From assembly GCA_030448245.1 (NCBI GenBank), contig JAUJNH010000003.1, positions 107,750 to 171,749 on the forward strand: 64,000 nucleotides of DNA. The letters are read 5' to 3'. The notes under the pieces were generated by a model. It was not told the origin of the DNA and did no database searches. It saw only the letters and a list, made by a program, of their open reading frames with translations. This document shows positions 9,657 through 16,734 of the stretch, in pieces (the stretch's first letter is position 1; every line of letters starts with the position of its first letter). Source of the DNA: Acidimicrobiales bacterium. GTDB taxonomy: Bacteria; Actinomycetota; Acidimicrobiia; Acidimicrobiales; JAUJNH01. Made by a program: the position numbers and the translations under genes.

Positions 9657-11890
9657 CCTGCTGGGATGACGTCGGCGACCTCCGCCGGCTGCTCGATCCC
9701 GAGTCGCTCACCGCTCTCCTCCGGGACGGAGCCGTCCCTGCCACCTGGGCCGTGCCCGATCACCTCCGCTTGAAGGCGGGCGTCAACGCCCTCGTCGGCC
9801 TGCGGATCGAAACGGCGAGTGGCCGGCAGGCGGGATACGTGCGCACCTACGCCGACCCGGCGCAGGCCGGGCGTGCCGCCCAGAAGTGGCACCGCATGCA
9901 GGTCGACGCCACGATGTCGGGCCCGGGCGTCCGCCTCCTCCCCGGCGGGACCAGCGTGCTGTTCCTGTTCCCCAACGACGCCCGGGTCCGCCGACTCCGG
10001 CTCCTCGTGGGGCGGCCCCGGCGGCTGGCCCGCGTCCTGGCCGACCTCGAGCACTTCCAGCAGGGTCACCTGAGGCTCGGCCGCACCACGTTCGAGGTGC
10101 TGCGCTACAAGCCGGAGCGGCGGCTGGTCGCCTGCGCCAGGCTCGTGGTGGACGAGGAGCCCCGCGCCCTCGTGTTCCGGCTGCGGGCCGACGGTGCCGG
10201 CTCCGAGCTGTCGATGATCACCCGACGGCTCCACGCTGCCCTGGGCGCCCGGGTGCCCAGGCCCCTCGGCCTCCTGTTCGATGGTGCACTGGTGGCCGAG
10301 GACGTCGTTCCCGGCGCCGGCCTGGCGGCTGCGGTCGCGGCCGACGACGCCGATCCCGAGGCGGTCGCCGAGGTGATCGCCGCCCTGCACACCAGCGGGA
10401 TCACGCTCCCGGCCCAGCTCGAGGCCTCGGACATCCTCGACCGCGCCCTGGCCGGCCTCGACCTCCTCACGGCTGTCGATCCGTCCATCGCCCCCGCCCT
10501 CCGCGAGCTGCGGTCGAACCTCGTGGCTGCCCTTCCGCCCCCTCGACCATCGGTCTCCTTGCACGGCGACCTCCACCTCGACCAGGTGATCCTGGCTCCG
10601 TCCGGGCCTGTCGTCCTTGACTTCGAGCGGGCCGCCACCGGACCCGCCGGCCACGATCTCGGCACCCTCGTCGCCCACCTGCGGGCGGAGGGTCGCGACG
10701 CCTTTTCCGCCGCCTTCGTCGACGCCTACGCCCGCATTCGTGGGGTCGACGCGACCGACCTGGCCTTTTTCGTCGGCTGCGGCCTCGTCCAGCGCGCGGT
10801 ACTCGCCTTCCGCTCCCTCCTTCCGGAGTGGCAGGCCGCTGTGCCCCACCTGGTCGAGCTGGCCCGCCAGGAGCTGGCGGGCCGCCCCCGCTGGGACGTG
10901 GCCTTCCCCCGCCGCTCCGGGCTCTGGCCGGCGTGGACCGAGAGCGGCGGCGTCCGCCGTTACGGCCGCTGGGACCCGGCCGACCGCACGCTCACCGACG
11001 TCAGGCCGTCCGACGACGACGCCCTCCCCGGCCTCGGCCTGCTCCTGGCCCAGGGCGGCGGCCTGGCCACCTACCGTCCTGGCCAGCGGGCGGTCGTCCG
11101 GCTGGAAGGAGAGGCCGGAGTCCGGTTCGTCAAGGTCCTCCCGCCGGGCCGGGCCCAGAAGCTCGTGACCAGAGCCAGTGCCCTCGACCGGGCCGCCGCT
11201 ACTCCGGGTTTCCCGCAGCTGGCCCCGATCGTCGACGCCTGCCTCGAGCGCGGCACCGTCACATTCGCTGAGCTTCCCGGACCGACCCTGCGCGACCTGC
11301 TCCTCGCCGGAGAGGGCGAGGACGCCATTCCCGCTGTCGCCGCCGCGGTGGTGGCGTTCCAAGGGGCAGCGATCCCCGAGGGGATCCATGTGAAACCAGG
11401 TTCCAGCCTCGACGACTGGGTCGGATTCGTCGCACACCACGCCCCTGGCCTTGCCCCGTGCTACCAGCGGGTGTTCCGGGCGTTGCCGACGCCTCCGGTC
11501 GGCGAGCGACTGGTCCTCGCCCACGGGGACCTCCACGACGGGAACGTGATCCTCACCCAGGGAGGCGTCGGCTTGCTCGATCTCGACGGCGTCGCCGCGG
11601 CTGACCCAGCCGAGGACGTGGCCAACCTGCTGGCCCACCTCGTCCTCCGCGCCATCCAGCGCGACGGCGAACCGGCACAAGGCCACGGCCAGGGAGAGCG
11701 CTTTCTCGCCGCGTACCAAGCCGCCGGCGGCGTCGCCCCAACCGATGCTGTAGCCGCAGCAACCGCCCGCACGCTCTTCCGGCTGGCCTGCGTGCACCTC
11801 TTCCGAGGCCGTTGGCACAGCATCACGCCGCTCCTCCTCCACGAGGCCCTGACATCTGTCCGCCACCACCAGCCTGTCCCATCCCCGTAG
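9653..11890 (+). CDS. Protein with two tandem aminoglycoside-phosphotransferase/maltokinase-like kinase domains
   Basis: 745 residues, last gene of the operon, start overlapping the ABC stop (ATGA). Two protein-kinase-like small-molecule kinase domains lie in series. Domain 1 has SLHGDLHLDQVIL near residue 303 and VVLDFERA, a catalytic loop with Gln where APH enzymes have Asn, as in maltokinase-type enzymes. Domain 2 has a lobe with FVKVLPP (candidate nucleotide lysine), then LAHGDLHDGNVIL near 622 and LLDLDGVA, a classical APH catalytic loop. No signal peptide or membrane span. Probably phosphorylates a sugar or the glycan made by the operon; not evidence of antibiotic resistance by itself. 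Confidence 0.8.
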   Translation: MTCWDDVGDLRRLLDPESLTALLRDGAVPATWAVPDHLRLKAGVNALVGLRIETASGRQAGYVRTYADPAQAGRAAQKWHRMQVDATMSGPGVRLLPGGTSVLFLFPNDARVRRLRLLVGRPRRLARVLADLEHFQQGHLRLGRTTFEVLRYKPERRLVACARLVVDEEPRALVFRLRADGAGSELSMITRRLHAALGARVPRPLGLLFDGALVAEDVVPGAGLAAAVAADDADPEAVAEVIAALHTSGITLPAQLEASDILDRALAGLDLLTAVDPSIAPALRELRSNLVAALPPPRPSVSLHGDLHLDQVILAPSGPVVLDFERAATGPAGHDLGTLVAHLRAEGRDAFSAAFVDAYARIRGVDATDLAFFVGCGLVQRAVLAFRSLLPEWQAAVPHLVELARQELAGRPRWDVAFPRRSGLWPAWTESGGVRRYGRWDPADRTLTDVRPSDDDALPGLGLLLAQGGGLATYRPGQRAVVRLEGEAGVRFVKVLPPGRAQKLVTRASALDRAAATPGFPQLAPIVDACLERGTVTFAELPGPTLRDLLLAGEGEDAIPAVAAAVVAFQGAAIPEGIHVKPGSSLDDWVGFVAHHAPGLAPCYQRVFRALPTPPVGERLVLAHGDLHDGNVILTQGGVGLLDLDGVAAADPAEDVANLLAHLVLRAIQRDGEPAQGHGQGERFLAAYQAAGGVAPTDAVAAATARTLFRLACVHLFRGRWHSITPLLLHEALTSVRHHQPVPSP

Positions 11891-11904
11891 CGTCGTGCCA
11901 ACGC

Positions 11905-12730
11905 GTCACCGCCGAGGGATTTGGCAGGCGAGCAGCCGTGGCCGGTGATGCGGGCGGCCAAGTCCAACGCCGCCGGGATGGGTGGCCGCTTGGTCTTGGT
12001 CGAACATGGCCGGTCGGTGGTGAACGCGCCGAAACGACGTTCTCCAGCTGGGCGGCGTGCTCGGGTGAGCGACGATCTGGCCGGCGCCGCCGGGACCAAG
12101 CGGTGGGCGGCGATCGTCATCCCGGCGGTGGTGGCGATCTCCAGGCGGTCGGTCCCCAGCCGCCACCCGCACACCCACCGCAGCTCCGAGAAGGCCGGCG
12201 GCTACCGAGTAGGCGTTCCCGTCGAAGCGGGCCAGCGCCGACGGGCTGACCTTCACCGTCGTCTCGACCGTGGCCGGGAACGGGACGGGCATCGGGGCCA
12301 GGTCCTCCAAGTGGCCAGCAGACCGACGATCGGCCGGATGCCCGCGACCGCCCCCGCCACCTCAAGGCTGAACCGGCCCGGCGGCCGCCGCCGCTTGTCG
12401 GCGATGCGTGCACAGAACAGGTCCAGTGACGCTTGGGCCTCGGCCATGGTGGTGACCGGCGCCGTCCGCCACCACCGCTGGGTCAGGTAGTGGATGCTCT
12501 TCTCCACCGACCCCTTCCGGTTCCCGCGCCGAGGTGGGCACGGATCCACCCCGACCGAGTAGTGCTTGGCCACCGGCGCGAAGCTGGCCTGCACATCCGC
12601 CGTGCCCGGGCGGATCACCGTGCCAACCGATCGACCCGCCACCGCGTGGCCGTGCCGCCCAACGCTCCATCACCAGGTGCATGGCCCAGATCAGGTGCGG
12701 CTGTTCCTCGGCCTGGAGCCGGGCAGGCAG
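11905..12730 (-). pseudogene. Decayed IS21-type (IstA-like) transposase remnant
   Basis: On the minus strand the C-terminal half of an IstA/Mu-type transposase can be followed through several frames. HLVMERWAARP (about 12690) is followed in another frame by TVIRPGTADVQASFAPVAKHY, CPPRRGNRKGSVEK and HYLTQRWW (12642-12400). A further shift near 12305 leads to EDLAPMPVPFPATVE and RFDGNAYSVAAGLLG, and another near 12150 to GTDRLEIATTAGMTIAAHR and GAFTTDRPC. At least three frameshifts, no helix-turn-helix N-terminus and no istB partner make it inactive. It lies immediately downstream of the glycosyltransferase operon. Confidence 0.8.
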
Positions 12731-12885
12731 CGGGGGTTGCTCCTGGAGGCGTGGGCGGGTCGGTAGGTTGCCTCTGGTGCGCTCGGGCCAGGCTCCAGGT
12801 TGCCGACCTGAACGTGCGGCGGACGGGTACTTCCCCGTCGGCTCACTGCCCCGGGGGGGCGGGGAGGAGGATCCCACCTTGTTGT

Positions 12886-12912
12886 GTGACGGATCGGCCT
12901 CTGGGTGCATAG
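12886..12912 (+). promoter_or_regulatory. Putative ECF-type promoter of the sigma factor gene
   Basis: GTGACG (12886-12891), 16-bp spacer, CATAG (12908-12912), ending 10 bp before the ATG. The same two boxes at the same spacing precede the secreted-protein genes at 14148 and 15083, so this looks like an autoregulated ECF promoter. The resulting transcript would have a very short leader. Confidence 0.65.
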
Positions 12913-12922
12913 CAGGGAACGA

Positions 12923-13465
12923 ATGAGTGAGGAGGAGCTGCACGACCTTGTGGAGCGGGCGCAGCGGAGGGACCCTGATGCATGGGAAGCGCTGTACCGA
13001 CGCAACTACCGGGGGCTGTTCGCCTACTCGCGCCGTCGGCTCTTCAGCGATGAAGCGGCCGACGATGCGGTCAGCGAGACGATGACACGCGCCCTGGTTG
13101 CGATCGACCGGTTCCGCTGGAAGGGTGCAGGCGTCGATGCCTGGCTGATGGGCATCGCCCGTCTCGTGGTGCTCGAGCAGCAGCGCAGCGCTCTTCGTCG
13201 ACCCGTCGCCGGTCTCCCGCTGCCGCCGGTCGAGGGGCCACTTGACCAGCTCGTCGCTGCTGAGCAAGCCGGAGACGTTCGACAGGCCTTCGAGAAGCTG
13301 TCATCGGAGGACCAGGAGCTGCTGGAGCTGCGGGTGGTGGCCGGCCTGTCGGCCGAGGGCGTCGGTGAGGTGCTCGGCAAGAAGCCGGGTGCGGTGCGCA
13401 TGGCTCAGACACGGGCGCTGAGCCGTTTGCGTGTGGCGTTGGGTGGGGTGACCGGTGCCCACTGA
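12923..13465 (+). CDS. ECF-type RNA polymerase sigma factor
   Basis: About 180 residues. Region 2 is seen in DAWEALYRRNYRGLFAYSRRRL and DAVSETMTRALVAIDRF, followed by the linker and region 4 (FEKLSSEDQELLELRVVAGLSAEGVGEVLGKKPGAVRMAQTRALSRLR), a helix-turn-helix reading the -35 box. ATG 12923 (MSEEELHDLVERAQ) is preferred to the in-frame GTG 12905, which lies inside the likely promoter. The stop overlaps the GTG of the anti-sigma gene by 11 bp, so the two are co-translated. Repeated promoter boxes in front of this gene and two downstream genes suggest that it directs its own synthesis. Confidence 0.92.
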   Translation: MSEEELHDLVERAQRRDPDAWEALYRRNYRGLFAYSRRRLFSDEAADDAVSETMTRALVAIDRFRWKGAGVDAWLMGIARLVVLEQQRSALRRPVAGLPLPPVEGPLDQLVAAEQAGDVRQAFEKLSSEDQELLELRVVAGLSAEGVGEVLGKKPGAVRMAQTRALSRLRVALGGVTGAH

Positions 13466-14066
13466 CGACGAGCTGCTGGCCGCGTTGCGGGCCGCGCTGG
13501 ACCCGGGCCACCGCGAGCCGCCCGAGGCCGGGGTGCAGGCACTCCGCCGGGCCGCCGAAGCCGCCCAGGTGAAGCAGGCGTCAGTCGTGCCCATGCGGGC
13601 CGGTCGGCGTCGGGTCGCCGCTGTTGCGGTGGCGGTGGCTGCTTCCATCTTCGGCTTCGGGGCAGCGCAGGTTCTCGAGCAGCTGCGCACAGGGGCGGAC
13701 GGCGGCGTGGAGGAGTTCGCTGTTCGGTTGCGCTCGGACGACGGCCGCCGCCAGGCGGAGGTCGAGGGGATACGTGTCGGGGAAGGCCGGGTCATTCGGC
13801 TGAAGAGCGACGACCTGCCGATCCTGCCGAAGGGCGAGTTCTACGAGGTCTGGTTCGTGGGCCCCGGTGACACCCCCGCCTCACCGAACCGCATCTCTGC
13901 TGGCACGTTCCATCCCGACGACCAGGGACGCACCAGCATCGTCCTCTTCGGGGCCGTCGACCCCAAGAAGCTCCCCGTGCTCGAGATAACAGCCGAACCG
14001 GGCGACGGGAACCCGCTCCCGTCCGGGCCTGCGGTGCTCCGCACCCAACTCGTCGTCCGAGGCTGA
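13455..14066 (+). CDS. RskA-like anti-sigma factor (membrane protein)
   Basis: 203 residues: a cytoplasmic N-terminal segment of about 50 residues (short for a zinc-binding anti-sigma domain, and with no HxxxCxxC motif visible), one membrane span (VAAVAVAVAASIFGFGAAQVL, residues about 54-75) and an extracytoplasmic RskA-type domain with FYEVWFVGPGDTPASPNRISAGTF and LEITAEPGDGNPLPSGPAVL. It most likely binds and silences the sigma factor encoded just upstream until a signal triggers its cleavage. The GTG start overlaps the sigma stop. Lack of an obvious ZAS motif means the sigma-binding mode should not be assumed. Confidence 0.82.
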   Translation: MPTDDELLAALRAALDPGHREPPEAGVQALRRAAEAAQVKQASVVPMRAGRRRVAAVAVAVAASIFGFGAAQVLEQLRTGADGGVEEFAVRLRSDDGRRQAEVEGIRVGEGRVIRLKSDDLPILPKGEFYEVWFVGPGDTPASPNRISAGTFHPDDQGRTSIVLFGAVDPKKLPVLEITAEPGDGNPLPSGPAVLRTQLVVRG

Positions 14067-14085
14067 ACTCTTCTCGGCTGAGGGC

Positions 14086-14112
14086 GTGACGTTCGGGCGC
14101 GGCCCGACATAG
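14086..14112 (+). promoter_or_regulatory. Putative ECF-type promoter of the 218-aa secreted protein gene
   Basis: GTGACG (14086-14091), 16-bp spacer, CATAG (14108-14112) followed by AGA. Identical boxes and spacing to those before the sigma gene and the 15083 gene. The predicted start would leave a leader of about 30 bp containing GGGAGA. Confidence 0.7.
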
Positions 14113-14147
14113 AGACCCTGAACGAACCAACCAATCGGGAGACACAC

Positions 14148-14804
14148 ATGCGCGTCACCAAGCAGCTCGCACTCGCCACCGCCGCCGCCGGCATGCTTGC
14201 CCTGACCGGCGCCACCGCCGCCCAAGCAGACCACTCCTACGGCGCCGAAGCCGGCGCTACCTCCGGGCGGGCGGCGTCCTACATCAACCCCGACACCGGC
14301 GCCGCGACCGCCAACCCCGACGTCGACCCGAACTCGAGCTGCTTCTCGCCCGACCAGAGCGACAAGCAGAGGTTCAGCGACCCGGGCACGGCCAACCGCA
14401 ACGTCCACAACGACGCATGCTTCCTCGACAACGGCATCAAGGTCGACGGGTTCGCCTCGTTCGAGTCGAGCGGCGTCGGCTTCATCTCGGCCTGCCCCGA
14501 CCCTGACGGCGCCGGCCCCAAGGTCGCTGTCCTGTCCGACAAGAACAACGACGGCCGCAACGACCTCTGCTTCCAGAGCGGCTACCAGATGAAGGGCACG
14601 GCCGGGGACCTCGAGTTCCACGCCCGCCTCAACAACAACACCGGCACGGCCGGCACCCAGTACGTCACCTGGTGCTCCGACACCGACCGCGACGGCTGCT
14701 CCGACGAGCGGAACAGCTCCAGCATCCGCATCGACTGGAGCGCCGACGGCACCGCCACCTACAGCAACGACGATGACAGCAGCTACAGCGGCTGGAGCCG
14801 GTAA
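14148..14804 (+). CDS. Secreted protein of unknown function
   Basis: 218 residues with a clear signal peptide (RVTKQLALATAAAGMLALTGATAAQA, cleavage after AQA near residue 27). The mature part is polar, Asn/Asp/Ser-rich, with six cysteines (CFSP, CFLD, CPD, CFQS, WCSD, GCSD) that could form disulfides. DKNNDGRNDLC and DTDRDGCSDE resemble calcium-binding DxDxDG-type loops. I do not recognise a named family. GGGAGA lies 6 bases before the ATG. The ECF promoter boxes upstream tie its expression to the adjacent sigma factor (inference). Confidence 0.75.
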   Translation: MRVTKQLALATAAAGMLALTGATAAQADHSYGAEAGATSGRAASYINPDTGAATANPDVDPNSSCFSPDQSDKQRFSDPGTANRNVHNDACFLDNGIKVDGFASFESSGVGFISACPDPDGAGPKVAVLSDKNNDGRNDLCFQSGYQMKGTAGDLEFHARLNNNTGTAGTQYVTWCSDTDRDGCSDERNSSSIRIDWSADGTATYSNDDDSSYSGWSR

Positions 14805-14857
14805 CAAGGCCGCCTGAAGGGCAACACCTCACCACCCCAAGCTCGAGGCTCGAGGCC

Positions 14858-14903
14858 CCGGCCACCCCTGTGCTCACCACGCCGATAGCCAGGGGTGGGC
14901 CGG
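14858..14903. terminator. Candidate hairpin terminator after the secreted protein gene
   Basis: CCGGCCACCCCTG (14858-14870) pairs with CAGGGGTGGGCCGG (14890-14903) with a single bulged base across a 19-nt loop. A smaller perfect hairpin CCGGCTG/CAGCCGG follows at 14939-14955. No T-run. The interval 14805-15082 otherwise holds only the promoter of the next gene. Confidence 0.5.
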
Positions 14904-15014
14904 CTCGGCTCCCGACCTGCTCATCTGATCGCCGCGGCCCGGCTGGGACAGCCGGACTCGTCGAAGGCTGAGCCGTCCCACCCGTCGTGCCAGGGACTAT
15001 CCCTCCGAGAGTTT

Positions 15015-15041
15015 GTGACGTCTCGCACCGCCGAGCCATAG
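15015..15041 (+). promoter_or_regulatory. Putative ECF-type promoter of the 84-aa secreted protein gene
   Basis: GTGACG (15015-15020), 16-bp spacer, CATAG (15037-15041) followed by AGA. Third copy of the promoter pattern in 2.2 kb, with exactly the same spacing as the other two. Confidence 0.7.
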
Positions 15042-15082
15042 AGAAGGTCGACGCACCCCCGCGTCGCTACCAGGAGGTCTAC

Positions 15083-15337
15083 GTGAAGTACCGTCTTGCA
15101 ACCGCAGCCGTCGCCGTCGCCGGCGTCATCGCCCTCTCGGCCGGCCCCGCCTCGGCCGCCCACCGATTCAACGTGGAGACCCCGAACGGCAAGTGCCGGC
15201 CGGCGGCCGCCAGCGCGACCGACAACGCCAACGACCCTGCCAAGGAGCAGTCGGAGAACGCCCGGCGCGGCCAGGAAACCGCAGCAGCGGCCAGCCCCGT
15301 CATCAACGGCACCGGCTTCGCCCGCTGCCCCTCCTAG
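15083..15337 (+). CDS. Small secreted protein of unknown function
   Basis: 84 residues starting at GTG 15083, with AGGAGG at an 8-base distance. The signal peptide KYRLATAAVAVAGVIALSAGPASA is followed by a mature peptide of about 60 residues with two cysteines (KCRPAA near the middle, RCPS at the end), rich in Ala, Asn and Lys/Glu. No known family. An upstream in-frame ATG at 14987 would remove the signal peptide and bury the promoter, so it is rejected. Likely co-regulated with the 14148 gene through the same ECF promoter pattern. Confidence 0.72.
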   Translation: MKYRLATAAVAVAGVIALSAGPASAAHRFNVETPNGKCRPAAASATDNANDPAKEQSENARRGQETAAAASPVINGTGFARCPS

Positions 15338-15714
15338 CCAGCAGACTTGCCTGACCGCTAGGCCGGGAGATGAAGCGTCGGTCGGCCTGCAACGACCGAC
15401 CCGACGCCGACGCACCAGTCGAGACAGGCGAGCTGTGGCTGCAACGTGCAGGGCGTTGACCGAGGTCGGTGGCACCGAGCGCCGGAGCCGCCGTCGATGT
15501 CGGGCAGGCCGCCGTCGAGGTGGGAGGCGAGGTCGCAGTAGCGACGCAGGCTCATCACGGCCGCCGTCGAGGCCCAGCTCGCCAGAAGGTCGAGCGCGTG
15601 CTGTCAAGGGGAGCTGGGTTCGGCCGTGGAGATGACGACCGATTGACCGGGACGGCCGGTGAGGGCCCAGGAACTCGAACGAGAGCCGACGTCGCCGGGG
15701 CCCGCCGCGCCCTC
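15338..15714. other. 377-bp stretch without a supported gene
   Basis: No complete gene seen. On the minus strand a short frame reads LDLLASWASTAAVMSLRRYCDLASHLDGGLPD (about 15600-15500), which is protein-like but has no start site, length or family that I can support. It may be a decayed gene end. Confidence 0.35.
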
Positions 15715-16155
15715 TCAGGTCTCGAGCTCGAACCGGTACACGTTCGTGCTCCGCGGCTCGAAGCCCAGCCCCCGGTAGAGGCGGTTGGCCGCCTCGCGGC
15801 TCGGGCGGCTGGTGAGGTCGAGGGTGCGGGCACCGAGACGGCGGGCCTCGTCGATGGCCGCCAGCGTCAGCACCTTGCCGATCCCCTGGCCGCGGGCGGC
15901 GTCGTCCACCACGACGTCCTCGATCCAGGCCCGCATGCCGGTGGGGATGCGGAACGTGCACAGCGTCAGCGTGCCGGCCATGGCGCCGTCCTCGGACCTG
16001 GCCACGAACAGCGTGGTGGCGGGCGAGCCCACCATCTCAGCCAGCTCGGCCACCGACGGCGGAGAGCTGGACGACGACAGCTGGGGCACCAGGCGCCCGA
16101 AGGCCTCGACCAGCTCGGCGGTGACCTCGGTGACGACCTCGACGGTGACGGGCAC
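15715..16155 (-). CDS. GNAT-family N-acetyltransferase
   Basis: About 146 residues. The acetyl-CoA-binding motif A is clear: WIEDVVVDDAARGQGIGKVLTLAAIDEARRLGA (the RGQGIG pyrophosphate loop), followed by motif B around ANRLYRGLGFEPRSTNVYRFEL at the C-terminus. Acyl acceptor unknown. GTG 16155 gives a usual-length N-terminus (VPVTVEVVTEVTAELVEAFGRL); an ATG 20 codons upstream at 16215 is possible. Monocistronic by its surroundings, facing the secreted-protein region. Confidence 0.85.
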   Translation of the reverse strand: MPVTVEVVTEVTAELVEAFGRLVPQLSSSSSPPSVAELAEMVGSPATTLFVARSEDGAMAGTLTLCTFRIPTGMRAWIEDVVVDDAARGQGIGKVLTLAAIDEARRLGARTLDLTSRPSREAANRLYRGLGFEPRSTNVYRFELET

Positions 16156-16271
16156 GGCCGACCAGTCTGACCGCCCGGCGTACGGCGGCGACCCCAAAGG
16201 CTCCGTGCTGTTCACCTACGGGTAACAGCGGCGTCGAGTGGCCGACACGTCACCGGCGTACCTTCCCGGTC

Positions 16272-16463
16272 ATGCAGTGGCTCGCTGACCTCGTCGCCCC
16301 CCTCGGCGCCTCCGGCGCCGCGGGCAACGCCGCCTCGTCGCTGGCCGAAGCGCGCGAGGCGGCGGCGCGGGTCGAGCGCTTCCTGGCCCGCTTCGACCAC
16401 CCGGCCGGACGGGCCGCGGTCCCGGTCGAGCCGGCCCACGCCGGGTCGGCCAGGGTGGCCTGA
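16272..16463 (+). CDS. Hypothetical 63-residue protein
   Basis: Small, alanine-rich, helical peptide (SSLAEAREAAARVERFLARFDH) with a mildly hydrophobic N-terminus (QWLADLVAPLGASG). No family recognised and no strong ribosome site. It sits between convergent or divergent minus-strand genes. Supported only by its ATG, codon bias and absence of an overlapping gene, so it may be spurious. Confidence 0.35.
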   Translation: MQWLADLVAPLGASGAAGNAASSLAEAREAAARVERFLARFDHPAGRAAVPVEPAHAGSARVA

Positions 16464-16474
16464 GCGGCGGGGCC

Positions 16475-16642
16475 TCAGCGGCGGTCAAGACGGTCGGTCC
16501 CGCCGCACGACCAGCACCGCCGGCCGGCCCCCGCCGGCACCCGGCCCCACACGTCGCAGCGCCGGCACACGTAGCTGAAGCCGATCTCGGCCTGGTCGAT
16601 CTCGTTGAAGGGGCGCCGGCGGGCCGGCTCGGCGGGCGCCAT
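16475..16642 (-). CDS. Small zinc-ribbon protein
   Basis: 55 residues. Two CxxC knuckles, VCRRCD and CWSCGG, separated by 14 residues, form a zinc ribbon preceded by FNEIDQAEIGFSY. Downstream of and co-directional with nei2 and lhr. The ATG at 16642 is the first that keeps a compact protein; longer frames upstream are the antisense of nei2. Role unknown: zinc ribbons of this size bind nucleic acid or protein. The pairing with a DNA-repair cluster is suggestive only. Confidence 0.6.
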   Translation of the reverse strand: MAPAEPARRRPFNEIDQAEIGFSYVCRRCDVWGRVPAGAGRRCWSCGGTDRLDRR

Positions 16643-16734
16643 CAACCGACCCGCCGCGGTCCCACCAGGCATCGGAGCGGCAGCGGCGTGCGCACACCAG
16701 AGGGGTCGGCGGGCTGGCGCCGGACCTGAGCGCT

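Noticed and set aside
9359-11869. An 836-codon open frame antisense to the double-kinase gene
   Set aside because: Long antisense frames are expected at this GC content; the sequence is low-complexity and resembles no family, while the plus strand has clear kinase motifs.
9653-11890. Aminoglycoside resistance gene
   Set aside because: The kinase motifs are shared by many sugar and metabolite kinases, and the operon context is glycosyl transfer and export.
15358-15558. A 66-codon minus-strand gene
   Set aside because: No ribosome site, no family, and a C-terminus that reads as non-coding; kept only as a possible remnant.
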